In this document: positions 20,664 through 30,431 of the stretch, one piece after another
Layout: every line of letters starts with the position of its first letter
How positions within the stretch are numbered: the first letter of the stretch is position 1
Source: Lactobacillus sp. ESL0700
Lineage (GTDB): Bacteria; Bacillota; Bacilli; Lactobacillales; Lactobacillaceae
Length of the DNA stretch: 64,000 bases
Direction of reading: 5' to 3'
Assembly (NCBI RefSeq): GCF_029392095.1
Contig: NZ_CP113930.1
Coordinates: 1,054,001 to 1,118,000, forward strand
The notes under the pieces: model-generated
Databases searched by the model: none
What the model saw: the letters and a program-made list of their open reading frames with translations, nothing else
What the model was told of the DNA's origin: nothing
Made by a program: the position numbers and the translations under genes

Positions 20664-20706
20664 AAAAAAAGCGATGTGAATTTAACCAATCACACCGCTT
20701 TTTTTC
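20664..20706 (-). terminator. Terminator of the hisS-aspS operon
   Basis: AAGCGATGTGA pairs with TCACACCGCTT. The one non-Watson-Crick pair is G-U only on the minus strand, which sets the direction. A T run follows. Confidence 0.75.
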
Positions 20707-20711
20707 ATTTT

Positions 20712-22568
20712 TTATTCTTCATCCCAAGTTGCGTTTTGGTCCGCATCTTTTTGTGCTTCTTCTTCTAACCGAGCTTCTGTTTGCGCAACGCTTTCTTGAT
20801 ATTGTGCTTCAACTTCAATACCCAAGTCAGTTAATTGCTGCTCAGCAACGGGTGCTGGAGCATGCATCATTGGTTCTGATGCACTAGCATTCTTTGGAAA
20901 TGCTAGAACATCACGAATATTGTCTTTCTCTGCTAGCATCATTGCAAAGCGATCAAGACCAATAGCCAAACCAGCATGTGGTGGGAAGCCCATGTCAAGC
21001 GCATCAAGCAAGTAACCAAATTGTTCATATGCTCGCTTCTTAGTAAAGCCAAGAGCCTTAAACATTTTTTCTTGAATTGAGCGCTTGTGAATTCTGATTG
21101 AACCACCGCCAAGTTCATCCCCGTTCATTACAATGTCGTAACTGCGAGCATGTGCTTTATGTGGGTCAGTATCAAGTAACTTAATGCCCTCATCATCAGG
21201 CATTGTGAATGGGTGGTGCGCAGCAATCCAACGGCCAAAGCCTTCATCATATTCAAACAATGGCCAGTCAACAACCCATACAAAGTCAAAGACATGCTTA
21301 GGAATAATTCCTGTTTCTTTGGCAAATTCACGCCGTAAATGATCTAAAGAATCACAACAAACTTTCCACTTATCAGCAATAAAGACAAGTAATTCGCCGC
21401 CTTCAAGGTTAAATTCCTTGATTAAAGCTGCTTGGTTGTCATCCGTTAAGAAACGACTAACAGGTCCTGAAAATTCGCCATTTTCGAATTTAACCCAAGC
21501 CAAGCCTTTAGCATGATAACGTTTAATGTAATCTTGCTTTTTCTCAATTTGCTTACGTGAATATGCTTCGGCACCATTCTTAACGGCAATTCCCTTAACG
21601 AAGCCACCATCTTGGATTGCACTAGAAAAGACCTTAAAGTCACTATCTGCAAAAATATCGTTCAAATTATGAATCAACATGCCAAAACGAGTATCAGGCT
21701 TGTCTGTACCATAGTTGTTCATTGAGTCGGTCCAAGAAATTCTCGCAATCGGCGTCTTTAATTCAACACCCATAACATCTTTCATGATTTTCTTGAGTAA
21801 ACCTTCGGTGTAATCTTGGACTTGTTGCTCATCAGTGAAAGACGTTTCCATATCAATCTGAGTAAATTCAGGTTGACGGTCGCCGCGCAAGTCTTCATCA
21901 CGGAAACATCTTGCCAATTGGTAGTACTTGTCAAAGCCCGCACCCATTAATAATTGCTTAAACAATTGCGGTGATTGTGGTAAAGCGTAAAAGCTGCCTG
22001 GATAAATTCTAGATGGTACAAGATAATCACGAGCACCTTCTGGTGAAGACTTTCCTAAAATTGGCGTTTCAATATCAATAAAACCGTTCTCATCAAAGTA
22101 TTCATGGGTTGCACGTAAAATCTTTGACCGTAAAATAATTGCTTGTTGCAAACTTGGACGACGTAAATCAAGATAACGATATTTTAATCGAGTCTGTTCA
22201 CCAACTTCAATGTCATTTTTAATTTCAAATGGCGGTGTTTGGGACTTATTTAAAACTTTAATTTCAGAAGCTTCAATTTCAACTTCTCCAGTTTTCATTT
22301 CTGGATTTACACTTGAACGCTTAACTACTTGTCCCTTAACCTGAACAACATATTCACTACCAAGTGATTCGGCAGTTGCCATTAATTCTTCACCGGAATC
22401 ATGGTTAACAACAACTTGTACCAGGCCTTCGCGGTCACGTAAATCAATAAACAATAAATTTCCTAAATTGCGGACACGTTGCACCCAACCATACAAATTA
22501 ACTTCTTGGTCAAGATATGCAGTAGTAATATTGCCGCAGTAGTCTGTTCTTTTTTCCATTTGTTCCAT
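20712..22568 (-). CDS. aspS: Aspartyl-tRNA synthetase
   Basis: 618 residues, normal for the bacterial type with an inserted GAD domain. N-terminal OB anticodon domain ([23 protein letters not shown]), class II motif 2 ([21 protein letters not shown]) and motif 3 ([13 protein letters not shown]). The start overlaps nothing: AAAGGAT precedes the ATG at 22568, two bases after the hisS stop. It is cotranscribed with hisS under the T-box at 23880. Confidence 0.98.
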   Translation of the reverse strand: MEQMEKRTDYCGNITTAYLDQEVNLYGWVQRVRNLGNLLFIDLRDREGLVQVVVNHDSGEELMATAESLGSEYVVQVKGQVVKRSSVNPEMKTGEVEIEASEIKVLNKSQTPPFEIKNDIEVGEQTRLKYRYLDLRRPSLQQAIILRSKILRATHEYFDENGFIDIETPILGKSSPEGARDYLVPSRIYPGSFYALPQSPQLFKQLLMGAGFDKYYQLARCFRDEDLRGDRQPEFTQIDMETSFTDEQQVQDYTEGLLKKIMKDVMGVELKTPIARISWTDSMNNYGTDKPDTRFGMLIHNLNDIFADSDFKVFSSAIQDGGFVKGIAVKNGAEAYSRKQIEKKQDYIKRYHAKGLAWVKFENGEFSGPVSRFLTDDNQAALIKEFNLEGGELLVFIADKWKVCCDSLDHLRREFAKETGIIPKHVFDFVWVVDWPLFEYDEGFGRWIAAHHPFTMPDDEGIKLLDTDPHKAHARSYDIVMNGDELGGGSIRIHKRSIQEKMFKALGFTKKRAYEQFGYLLDALDMGFPPHAGLAIGLDRFAMMLAEKDNIRDVLAFPKNASASEPMMHAPAPVAEQQLTDLGIEVEAQYQESVAQTEARLEEEAQKDADQNATWDEE

Positions 22569-22570
22569 AA

Positions 22571-23857
22571 TTAATCCTTTAATTGTTCCATAACTGTCTT
22601 CATGTCATCAACATCTTCAAGCTGCAAATCGATTGTCTTACCATCAGATAGTCGTTTGATATTTAGTGTGCCATTAGCCAATTCCTTTGCACCAAGAGTA
22701 ATAACGAACTTGGCGTGAACGCGGTCGGCCTTCTTAAATTGCGCCTTTAATTTCTTTTGGTCAACATCGTATTGAGCTCTAAAGCCTTGCTTACGCAATG
22801 AACGGGCAATTTCAACGGCTTTAATTCCAGTTCCTTCACCAATATTGGTAATGAAAAAGTCAATTCCTTGATCGGCAAACAGAGCTGGATTTTGCTTTTG
22901 CAAGACCAGCATCATCCGTTCTTCACCAATCCCAAAACCAACAGCTGGTGTTTCTGGACCATCAAACTCTTGTACCAAGTGATCGTAACGACCACCACCC
23001 AAGATAGTAGTAGCTGATTCCCATAAGCTCTTATCTTCAACCATAAATTCAAAAATAATTCCGGTGTAATAATCAAGCCCGCGAACTAAATCATTATCAA
23101 TCACATACTTAATATTAAGTTGATCAAGAATACTGGTAATTTCATCAAAGTTGGCTTTAGAATCTGCATCTAAATAATCAATAATTTTTGGTGCATCTGG
23201 TAAAAATTGCTTGTCTTGTTCATCTTTAGAATCCAAAATTCGCAGCGGATTCTTCTCTAAACGTCGCTTAGAATCATCAGACAATTGGTCTTTTAGTGGC
23301 GTAAAATAGTTCACCAACGCATCATGGTAGTCTTGACGCACTTGGGCGTTGCCTAACGTATTAATGTGCAACTCATAATTTTGAACGCCAAGTTTAGCCA
23401 GTAAATCATGAGCTAAAACAATTGTTTCAACATCTGCTAGTGGATTGCTGGAGCCGAAACTCTCAACCCCAATTTGATGGAATTCACGTTGCCGGCCAGC
23501 TTGCGGGCGTTCATAACGGAAGGTTGATTCAATGTAATAAACATTAAACGGCTTGACTACTTCTGGAGCGTACATTTTGTCTTCAACATAAGCACGGACG
23601 ACACCAGCAGTCCCTTCGGGCCGCAAAGCAATGTGCCGGCCACCCTTATCGTTAAAGTCGTACATTTCCTTTTCAACAACATCAGAAGTCTCACCACTTG
23701 AACGTGAAAAGACTTCATAGTTTTCAAAACTCGGTGTTCTAATTTCTCGGTAATTGGCTTGTTTAAAGAAGTCACGGACAGTTTGTTCGACTTTTTCCCA
23801 TGAACCAGATTGTTCAGGTAAAATATCGACTGTTCCTTTTGGTTTTTGAACTCTCAT
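22571..23857 (-). CDS. hisS: Histidyl-tRNA synthetase
   Basis: 428 residues. Class II signatures are [21 protein letters not shown] (motif 2, about 108), the His-specific [14 protein letters not shown] (about 258) and GGGRYDHL, with a C-terminal anticodon-binding domain. First gene of hisS-aspS, a conserved Firmicutes order. Start ATG behind AAAAGGATG. Regulated by the T-box leader upstream. Confidence 0.98.
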   Translation of the reverse strand: MRVQKPKGTVDILPEQSGSWEKVEQTVRDFFKQANYREIRTPSFENYEVFSRSSGETSDVVEKEMYDFNDKGGRHIALRPEGTAGVVRAYVEDKMYAPEVVKPFNVYYIESTFRYERPQAGRQREFHQIGVESFGSSNPLADVETIVLAHDLLAKLGVQNYELHINTLGNAQVRQDYHDALVNYFTPLKDQLSDDSKRRLEKNPLRILDSKDEQDKQFLPDAPKIIDYLDADSKANFDEITSILDQLNIKYVIDNDLVRGLDYYTGIIFEFMVEDKSLWESATTILGGGRYDHLVQEFDGPETPAVGFGIGEERMMLVLQKQNPALFADQGIDFFITNIGEGTGIKAVEIARSLRKQGFRAQYDVDQKKLKAQFKKADRVHAKFVITLGAKELANGTLNIKRLSDGKTIDLQLEDVDDMKTVMEQLKD

Positions 23858-23879
23858 TTAATCATCCTTTTAAATATAA

Positions 23880-24090
23880 AAAAGCGTCCTTGAAAAAATC
23901 AAGGGCGCTAAATTTCGCACGGTACCACCTTTTGTTTGCTACGAATAACGCTCGCGACGCGCACATTATCTGCTAAAGGGGTCACAGTTAGCTTTCTATC
24001 CGCCTTTTGCACCAGTCAAGCGGTCTCTTTAATAGAAATTGCTATCTTCAATCTTTGTCATTGATAATTCTTGTTTTAGCTTATAGTTTT
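23880..24090 (-). promoter_or_regulatory. T-box leader of hisS-aspS (specifier reads GAC, Asp)
   Basis: Minus strand: T-box motif AGGTGGTACCGTGC at 23917-23930, then a terminator hairpin with arms AGCGTCCTTGA and TCAAGGGCGCT (23881-23911). Aligned with the other three leaders here, the specifier position reads GAC followed by CCC (23978-23983), which is an aspartate codon although the first gene is hisS. No His codon is apparent at that place. The upstream boundary is approximate. Confidence 0.85.
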
Positions 24091-24132
24091 AAGGGCAAAA
24101 AGTCAACCTAGAATGCAAATTTCTGCCGTTTT

Positions 24133-24570
24133 TTATAAATCTAGCACGATTGTGAACGGGCCATCGTTTTCAAGTGTAACTTTCATATCTGCACCAAATT
24201 CACCAGTCTCAACATGCAAACCTGCATTAACCAATTCTTGATTGAAGCCTTCCCATAATTGCTTTGATTTCGGCGGTCTCATTGCCTCGATAAAACTTGG
24301 GCGATTTCCTTTCTTAGTATCAGCTAGCAGTGTAAATTGGCTAACACTTAAAATTTCACCGCCAACATCCCTAATTGCCAAATTAGTCTTGCCGTTTTCA
24401 TCTTCAAAGATTCGCATTTTAGCTACCTTAGCCGCTGCTTTTTGAACCGTTGCTAAGTCATCGCCCTCTTTGATACCGACTAGCAACAGTAAACCGCGCT
24501 TAATTTGACCAACAGTCTGACCTTCAATCTTTACTTGGGCATGATTAACCCGTTGAATTACTACTCGCAC
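24133..24570 (-). CDS. dtd: D-aminoacyl-tRNA deacylase
   Basis: 145 residues. Family motifs [19 protein letters not shown] (about 79, with the active-site SQFTL) and the Gly-cisPro-like C-terminal [13 protein letters not shown] (with NDGPFT) are present. It removes D-amino acids and glycine mischarged onto tRNAs. It starts with GTG directly after the relA stop, in the relA-dtd order widely conserved in Firmicutes. Confidence 0.97.
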   Translation of the reverse strand: MRVVIQRVNHAQVKIEGQTVGQIKRGLLLLVGIKEGDDLATVQKAAAKVAKMRIFEDENGKTNLAIRDVGGEILSVSQFTLLADTKKGNRPSFIEAMRPPKSKQLWEGFNQELVNAGLHVETGEFGADMKVTLENDGPFTIVLDL

Positions 24571-26811
24571 TTAATTATCCGCCCTTCGTGTTTCATAAAT
24601 GTCTGGTACATCACGCAATCTGCTTAATATTTCATCAAGTTGAGCTGCGTTTTTAACTGCTACGGTAGCATAAATATGAGCAATATTATCTTCGTTTACC
24701 TTACCTGATAAGTTGCTAATATTAGTCGTAACAGTATTTAATTTTGTAATCACATCACTTAGAAGTCGTTCACGATTATAACCAAAGGCCTCAATATTGG
24801 CATTAAAGGCTTGTTTAGCACTATCTTCAACGTTTTCCCATTGAACTTCAATCAGGCGGCCTTGACTTGCTGCGTCGTTAGTAATATTCCGACAATCTGC
24901 ACGGTGAATAGTTACCCCGCGACCTTTGGTGACATAGCCAACTATTTTATCGCCAGGAACAGGATTACAGCACTTGGCTAAATGGAGCATTAAATCACTA
25001 ATGCCTTGGATCATTACGCCGTTCTTGTGTTTAATTGTCATCGGCGAATTAGCAGATTTATTAGCCTGCGGTGATGAAGCGGCTTTTTGACCAGAATTTA
25101 GAATCTCTTCTTCAAGCTCTTTTTGGCGGCGCTGTTCTTCTTGTCGTCTTAAGTCCAACGTAAGTCTATTGACAACACTGATTGCAGACAGATCACCAAA
25201 GCCAATTGAAGCAAACATTTCATCAGCAGTATGGTAATTAAACTGGTCTAGAACCTTCTCCAGATGGTCTTTGTCCATAAATTCTTTAGGAGACAGATCT
25301 TGGTCACGCAACTTGTCAGCAACCATTTGCTCGCCCTGTTCGATGCTATTTTCGCGGTCTAAATTACGGAAATAGCGGCGAATTTTGTTTCGTGCTCGCG
25401 AGGTCTTAACAATATCCATCCAGTCACGCGACGGTGTCGCATTTGACTGGGTCATGATGTCAATCACATCACCATTTTTTAATTTATAATCAAGTGGCAC
25501 TAATTTGCCGTTAACCTTGGCACCAACAGCATGACTGCCAACTTGCGTATGGATTTGATAAGCAAAATCAAGTGTCACTGCACCTTTAGGTAATTCATAA
25601 ACTTCGCCTTTGGGCGTGAAAACATAAACGCGATCAGAAAAGATTTCACTTTTGACACTCTTCATAAATTCGCCAGCATCTTGAGTTTCATCTTTTAACT
25701 CTAAAATTTCACGAACCATGTCCAGCTTCTCGTTCGAACTGGTTTGTTCAACACCGGCAAAATTACCACGCTTGTATGCCCAGTGAGCAGCGACCCCGTA
25801 TTCAGCAACCTCGTGCATTTGTTTAGTTCTAATCTGAATTTCTAAGGGCCGGCCGCCAGGACCAATAATTGTGGTATGAAGTGATTGATAGCCATTAACC
25901 TTAGGCACCGCAATATAGTCCTTAAAGCGGCCTGGCATTGGCTTCCACTTGGTATGAACTGCACCTAAGACGGCATAACAATCTTTGACAGTGTTAACAA
26001 TCACCCGAACCGCAGATAAATCGTAGATCTCATCAAAGTCCTTATGCTTATTAACCATCTTTTTATAAATGGAATAAATATGCTTGGGACGACCATAAAT
26101 TTCATATTTAATGCCTAAACTATCAAGACTAGTTTCCAGCGTGCTAATTGCATCCTGAATGTACTTTTCACGTTGGCTGCGCTTTAGACTCATCATATTT
26201 ACAATTTGATAATAAGCCTTGGGATTCAGGTAATGGAAACTCATGTCCTCTAGTTCCCACTTAATCGTCCCAATACCCAAGCGATCAGCAAGTGGAGCAT
26301 AAATATCCATTGTTTCTGAAGAAATCCGGCGCTGCTTATCTGGCCGTAAATGCTGCAAGGTATGCATATTGTGCAACCGATCAGCCAATTTAACCATAAT
26401 AACGCGAATATCCTTGGCCATTGCAATTAACATCTTGCGGTGATTTTCGGCTAAAAATTCTTGGTGCGATTTATATTCGTACTTATTAAGCTTCGTTACC
26501 CCATCAACGATAAAGGCAACATCTTTGCCAAACTTTTCCTTAATATCATCGTTAGTAACTGGCGTATCCTCAACCGTATCATGCAAAAAACCGGCAGCAA
26601 TCGTATCAGGATCAAGTCCCAGATTTGCCAAGGTGCCTGCTACTTGAGTCGGATGTACAATGTAGGGCTGCCCTGAAGCCCGCTTTTGATCTTTATGAGC
26701 TTCATTAGCAAATTCATAAGCTTCTTCAACAAAGGCAATTTGCTTGTCATTCATGTACTTCTTACAGGCAGCTATTACCTGATCATGCGTCATTTCAATG
26801 TATTTCGACAT
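24571..26811 (-). CDS. relA: Bifunctional (p)ppGpp synthetase/hydrolase (RelA/SpoT homolog)
   Basis: 746 residues, a full-length Rel. The HD hydrolase domain has AGFLHDTVEDT (about 73-83) and RLHNMHTL (about 145), both metal sites intact. The synthetase domain has EIYDLSAVRVIV and YQSLHTTIIGP (about 260-320). TGS follows (YVFTPKGEVYELPKGAVTLDFAY), then a zinc-finger-like HLAKCCNPVPGD and a C-terminal ACT domain. Both activities should work. It makes and degrades the starvation alarmone. Coupled to dtd downstream. Confidence 0.97.
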   Translation of the reverse strand: MSKYIEMTHDQVIAACKKYMNDKQIAFVEEAYEFANEAHKDQKRASGQPYIVHPTQVAGTLANLGLDPDTIAAGFLHDTVEDTPVTNDDIKEKFGKDVAFIVDGVTKLNKYEYKSHQEFLAENHRKMLIAMAKDIRVIMVKLADRLHNMHTLQHLRPDKQRRISSETMDIYAPLADRLGIGTIKWELEDMSFHYLNPKAYYQIVNMMSLKRSQREKYIQDAISTLETSLDSLGIKYEIYGRPKHIYSIYKKMVNKHKDFDEIYDLSAVRVIVNTVKDCYAVLGAVHTKWKPMPGRFKDYIAVPKVNGYQSLHTTIIGPGGRPLEIQIRTKQMHEVAEYGVAAHWAYKRGNFAGVEQTSSNEKLDMVREILELKDETQDAGEFMKSVKSEIFSDRVYVFTPKGEVYELPKGAVTLDFAYQIHTQVGSHAVGAKVNGKLVPLDYKLKNGDVIDIMTQSNATPSRDWMDIVKTSRARNKIRRYFRNLDRENSIEQGEQMVADKLRDQDLSPKEFMDKDHLEKVLDQFNYHTADEMFASIGFGDLSAISVVNRLTLDLRRQEEQRRQKELEEEILNSGQKAASSPQANKSANSPMTIKHKNGVMIQGISDLMLHLAKCCNPVPGDKIVGYVTKGRGVTIHRADCRNITNDAASQGRLIEVQWENVEDSAKQAFNANIEAFGYNRERLLSDVITKLNTVTTNISNLSGKVNEDNIAHIYATVAVKNAAQLDEILSRLRDVPDIYETRRADN

Positions 26812-26825
26812 TTAAATCGCCCTTT

Positions 26826-27200
26826 CTAGTTATAAATATGTCTATCCATTAATCCAAAAATTTCAAAAATAAGATAAATAAGGCCGAACAATAAATTATA
26901 TTTAGCAAATCTAATCAGCATTGCTAAACAAAAGATAATTGGTAACACAAGCAGCCAATATTCTGGCAACTTAAGGCTAATTAATAGGCGGCCAACGTGG
27001 TAACTGATAATATTGTTAACAATGATGAATAGTAAGCCAACACGGAAAATAATTGGTATCCGCAGCAAACTAAAGACAAATGGTAGCAGCGCGACTAATA
27101 AGCTCCACCAAATGATTGGCATTGCCTGAAATTGATTTAATTTACGAATTAGCGGGATTGCCATGACTTTTTGCTTAAATTGTTTGAGTTTAATAATCAA
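26826..27200 (-). CDS. Small hydrophobic protein of unknown function
   Basis: 124 residues with about four hydrophobic segments (for example WWSLLVALLPFVFSLL and LLVLPIIFCLAMLI) and a basic N-terminus, so an integral membrane protein. It opens with TTG at 27200 behind AAGGAAG. An internal ATG (MAIPLIRK, about residue 13) is an alternative start. It lies between prmA and relA on the same strand, 14 bases before relA. I do not recognise the family. The operon position is the only clue and does not define a role. Confidence 0.75.
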   Translation of the reverse strand: MIIKLKQFKQKVMAIPLIRKLNQFQAMPIIWWSLLVALLPFVFSLLRIPIIFRVGLLFIIVNNIISYHVGRLLISLKLPEYWLLVLPIIFCLAMLIRFAKYNLLFGLIYLIFEIFGLMDRHIYN

Positions 27201-27238
27201 TCTGTTCTTCCTTACCTAACTTTACATTATAGTCTTTT

Positions 27239-28183
27239 TTACTTTTCTTTGCGTTCAATTATTAGCCCGACCCAACGATCTTGAGACATCGTCAAGGTAA
27301 TCCTAAAGCCATGCTGGTCAAGAGCAGCCTTGATTTTATCTAATTGCAAGTAATCAATACCTGAGAAAATAATCTGGCCGCCTTCATTTAAATGTTCGTC
27401 CATTTGCGGAATCAAATCTAGCAGGATTTCAGCTAAAATGTTAGCTACAATTATATCAAATTTGCCAGAAACACCTTGTAATAAACTGGCTTTTTCTACC
27501 TTAATATTGGTTAAATTATTTAGGCTAATATTTTCACCAGCTGCCGTGACTGCTTCATCAGAAATGTCAGTAGCCTCAACACTTTTAGCACCAAGAAGTG
27601 CAGCAGCAATTGCTAAAATACCAGAGCCAGTCCCAACGTCGATTACACTTTTAGGCGTTGTCATTGTCCGTTCCAAACCCATCATTGCTAGTTGTGTTGT
27701 CTTATGGTTACCAGTACCAAAGGCCAAACCTGGGTCCAGCTTAATCAATTGTTGATCCTTAAAGGCAGGTTGATAGTCTTCCCACTCTGGCACAATAGCT
27801 AAATGGCGAGAAAAATCAATTACATGGTAAAATTTTTGCCAAGCAGTGTTCCAATCTTGATCCTGAATGTAAGATGTCGTAATTTTGTCTGAACCGATCG
27901 CCAAGCCATAGCCCTTCAATTCAGCAAGTTTATCATGATATTTTTGGACCAGCTCGTTAGCATCGGCTTCTTCATCAAAATATGCGAAAAATTGCATGTC
28001 TTCGGGCAAGTCTTTAATTTCATCTAAATTAACAATCGTCGAGTCGTGCTCCCAACCGGCATGCTCAAAATCTGTCCGCTTTCTAGTCTCAGTTCCTAAA
28101 GCATGCAAGACATCTTGGCTGTAGACACTAAGTGCGTCTTCTACTTCATGGCTAGTTTCAATTTTAATAATTAATAATTTCAT
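27239..28183 (-). CDS. prmA: Ribosomal protein L11 methyltransferase
   Basis: 314 residues. An N-terminal substrate-recognition domain is followed by a SAM methyltransferase domain with VIDVGTGSGILAIAAALLGA (about 178), DISDEAV and the catalytic-region IIVANILAEIL (about 248). It trimethylates ribosomal protein L11. PrmA beside relA recurs in lactobacilli, perhaps because L11 is needed for Rel activation on the ribosome (inference). Confidence 0.96.
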   Translation of the reverse strand: MKLLIIKIETSHEVEDALSVYSQDVLHALGTETRKRTDFEHAGWEHDSTIVNLDEIKDLPEDMQFFAYFDEEADANELVQKYHDKLAELKGYGLAIGSDKITTSYIQDQDWNTAWQKFYHVIDFSRHLAIVPEWEDYQPAFKDQQLIKLDPGLAFGTGNHKTTQLAMMGLERTMTTPKSVIDVGTGSGILAIAAALLGAKSVEATDISDEAVTAAGENISLNNLTNIKVEKASLLQGVSGKFDIIVANILAEILLDLIPQMDEHLNEGGQIIFSGIDYLQLDKIKAALDQHGFRITLTMSQDRWVGLIIERKEK

Positions 28184-28246
28184 TTTAACTTAAAACTCCC
28201 TTTTTATTTTTATCCAGGCAATGCTATCATAAAAAAGGTGATAAAT

Positions 28247-28747
28247 ATGGCAAAGAAAAAAAATAAACTTGAAAAAACATTAGTTGAAAAAATTTTAGAT
28301 CGGAATAAAATTCCGTATGAACAAACACAATTTACAACCCATGAGGATTCTGGTGGTGTTGCCCAAATGGATACTTCTATTTTAAACGAGAAAGAACATT
28401 TGGTCTACAAAACCTTGGTTTGCACAGGTAATAAAACAGGACCGCTTGTTGGTGTTATCCCTGTTACCGAGCATTTAAGCATGAAAAAGCTAGCTAAAAA
28501 CTCTGGTAATAAAAAGTGCGAAATGCTACCCCTCAAAGACTTAGAAAAGACCACGGGTTATGTTCATGGTGCAAATACGCCGATTGGTATCTATTTTAAG
28601 CATCATTTTCCAATTTTTCTAGATAGTGGCATGAAAAATGAAGCAAAAATTGGCGTTTCCAGTGGTAAAATTGGCCGCAGCGTTTTCTTAAGTCCTGATG
28701 ACCTTCAAAAAGTTACTGAAGGAAAGTTCTGTGATTTACTCGAGTAG
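28247..28747 (+). CDS. YbaK/EbsC-type Cys-tRNA(Pro) deacylase
   Basis: 166 residues from the ATG at 28247, which has AAAAAAGGTG in front. The GTG three codons upstream falls in that ribosome site and is less likely. YbaK-domain marks are VYKTLVCTGNKTGPLVGVIPV with the conserved Lys, and GYVHGANTPIG. Such proteins hydrolyse tRNA-Pro mischarged with Cys or Ala. Single plus-strand gene. Confidence 0.9.
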   Translation: MAKKKNKLEKTLVEKILDRNKIPYEQTQFTTHEDSGGVAQMDTSILNEKEHLVYKTLVCTGNKTGPLVGVIPVTEHLSMKKLAKNSGNKKCEMLPLKDLEKTTGYVHGANTPIGIYFKHHFPIFLDSGMKNEAKIGVSSGKIGRSVFLSPDDLQKVTEGKFCDLLE

Positions 28748-28861
28748 TTTCATCTAGCAAAAATAAGTAAAATATTTTCTATATACAGGGTAAAACAATC
28801 AAGCAAAATTCTTCATTTGTAATATAATATAGATTAATACAAATATATAAGGAATAGGAAA

Positions 28862-29809
28862 ATGACATTATTAACAGATGAACAGCTTGCAAATATCGCA
28901 CACGATTATTTTTTAAGCAAATTAAATATCGCTGACATTTCCAAAAAATACGGCCTTTCGCGTTACTTGATTACCAAGGCGTTAGAGGAAGCCGAAGAAA
29001 AAGGAATTGTAAAAATTAGTATCTATCAAAGTCCAAAGCGGGCCGAAAAATTAGAGCGTAAGTTTCAACAAATCTTTCATTTAAAAGAAGTATACATTTT
29101 AGAAGATTTGGAAACGAAAAACCAAGATAACGAAATGATCGTTAATTACGCTGCTAAGCAAATTCAAAATTATACTAAGTCAGCTCACGTAGTTGGCTTA
29201 ACTTGGGGAACGTTAATTCGAGATATTATTAATAATTTCCCTGAAACTGAACGTGAAAACCTAACTTTTGTTCAGCTTGTCGGCCAAGCTGTTAATGCAA
29301 GTAAAAGAAAAAACCAGCTGGTACAGCAGGCAGCTGATAAATTTGGCGCTAATTGTTTAACATTTCCAGCTCCACTGTACACCATCAATCCGGGCTTTGT
29401 TCAAGACATTATGCAAGAGCCATTTTTTGAATACATTAAAACTTTTTATCCTAGAATCGACTTGGTTTTTGCAAGTATTGGGACCGCTCAATCCTTAGAA
29501 TCTGGACAATTCTTCATGGATTATTATGCAGATAAATTATTTAGAAATATCGATCGCAGTCGCGTTGCTGGCATGATTTTTGGTCGACCGTATGATATTA
29601 ACGGCAACTTCTTCCAGCCAATTGAAACTCATATTTGTGGAATTAGTTTTGATGAAATTATGCGGATTCCCAAGCGGTTTGTCATTGTTAAAAATCGCTT
29701 CAAGGAAGATGCTCTCTTAGGTGCATTACGAAGCGGCATTGTTACCCACTTAATCACTACCAGCGGTATTGCTGAACGAGTACTGCGCAAAAATATTGAA
29801 TTTAGCTAA
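28862..29809 (+). CDS. SorC/DeoR-like regulator, probable CitI-type citrate activator
   Basis: 315 residues. N-terminal helix-turn-helix (ISKKYGLSRYLITKALEEAEEKG, about 24-46), then the SorC/CggR-type effector domain (HVVGLTWGTLIRDI and later IGTAQSLESG). Regulators of this type, named CitI in Weissella and relatives, bind citrate and activate citrate lyase operons. Its position at the end of the cit cluster supports the same job. Its last 8 bases overlap the end of citX on the opposite strand. Promoter-like TAATATAATATAG precedes it. The gene name is inference. Confidence 0.8.
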   Translation: MTLLTDEQLANIAHDYFLSKLNIADISKKYGLSRYLITKALEEAEEKGIVKISIYQSPKRAEKLERKFQQIFHLKEVYILEDLETKNQDNEMIVNYAAKQIQNYTKSAHVVGLTWGTLIRDIINNFPETERENLTFVQLVGQAVNASKRKNQLVQQAADKFGANCLTFPAPLYTINPGFVQDIMQEPFFEYIKTFYPRIDLVFASIGTAQSLESGQFFMDYYADKLFRNIDRSRVAGMIFGRPYDINGNFFQPIETHICGISFDEIMRIPKRFVIVKNRFKEDALLGALRSGIVTHLITTSGIAERVLRKNIEFS

Positions 29810-30344
29810 ATTCTTCATTATAGATATTACTAATATAATTTTGTAATTCTGCCACATTATGACGCCGTGATCGCGCACATTCTTTAGCTGGTCGATTACA
29901 TAAAAAGCAACGACGAACAGGCAAACCCAGCTTCGACCGTGATAAAGCTGCATCTTGATCTTTAACCAAGACATCAGCATCAAAAAGACGCCCTAACCTA
30001 TTTCCGTCTTCAAATGCAATTGCGACCTGTTTTACATCTTTGGCATTAGCATCTAATAAATAAAAATTTTCACAGCCACTAGGATTATCCCAGCTCGCTG
30101 CCAAGTCATAATTAAAACCTTGAGCTTTCAAATTTTTTTCTAAATTTGTGCAGCCCGTTGTAAAAAGCTGCTTTAAGTAATGGTTATTTTTGATTGGTCC
30201 TGGAATATTTAATTTTATATCTAGCAATGTGCTCTTGGGGTTCTGATTAAACAGCTGCGCTTGCAATACCACACGTTGATCTTTAGCGGCTAACACATCT
30301 GGGATACTTTGCGGTGTTCCCGTTAAAAAAATTGATTGATTCAT
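29802..30344 (-). CDS. citX: Apo-citrate lyase phosphoribosyl-dephospho-CoA transferase
   Basis: 180 residues, the standalone CitX, not the CitXG fusion found in some lactobacilli. The motif NRLGRLFDADVLV (about 124) and the C-terminal RRCFLCNRPAKECARSRRH match the family. CitX attaches the prosthetic group to the acyl carrier protein CitD. It needs the precursor made by CitG, which is not in the window. It is separated from citF by a strong terminator (30379-30418), so it probably depends on readthrough or a promoter hidden in the 33 bases between. Confidence 0.92.
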   Translation of the reverse strand: MNQSIFLTGTPQSIPDVLAAKDQRVVLQAQLFNQNPKSTLLDIKLNIPGPIKNNHYLKQLFTTGCTNLEKNLKAQGFNYDLAASWDNPSGCENFYLLDANAKDVKQVAIAFEDGNRLGRLFDADVLVKDQDAALSRSKLGLPVRRCFLCNRPAKECARSRRHNVAELQNYISNIYNEEFS

Positions 30345-30378
30345 GATAAACTTCCTTTTTATTAATTATTATAACTAA

Positions 30379-30418
30379 AAAAGCGTGGAAACGAGCTCTA
30401 ACTTGTTTCCACGCTTTT
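30379..30418 (-). terminator. Terminator between citF and citX
   Basis: AAGCGTGGAAAC pairs with GTTTCCACGCTT around a 16-base loop and is followed by a T run on the minus strand. It sits inside an otherwise continuous cit gene run and should lower citX expression. Confidence 0.85.
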
Positions 30419-30431
30419 AATTTATAATTTT

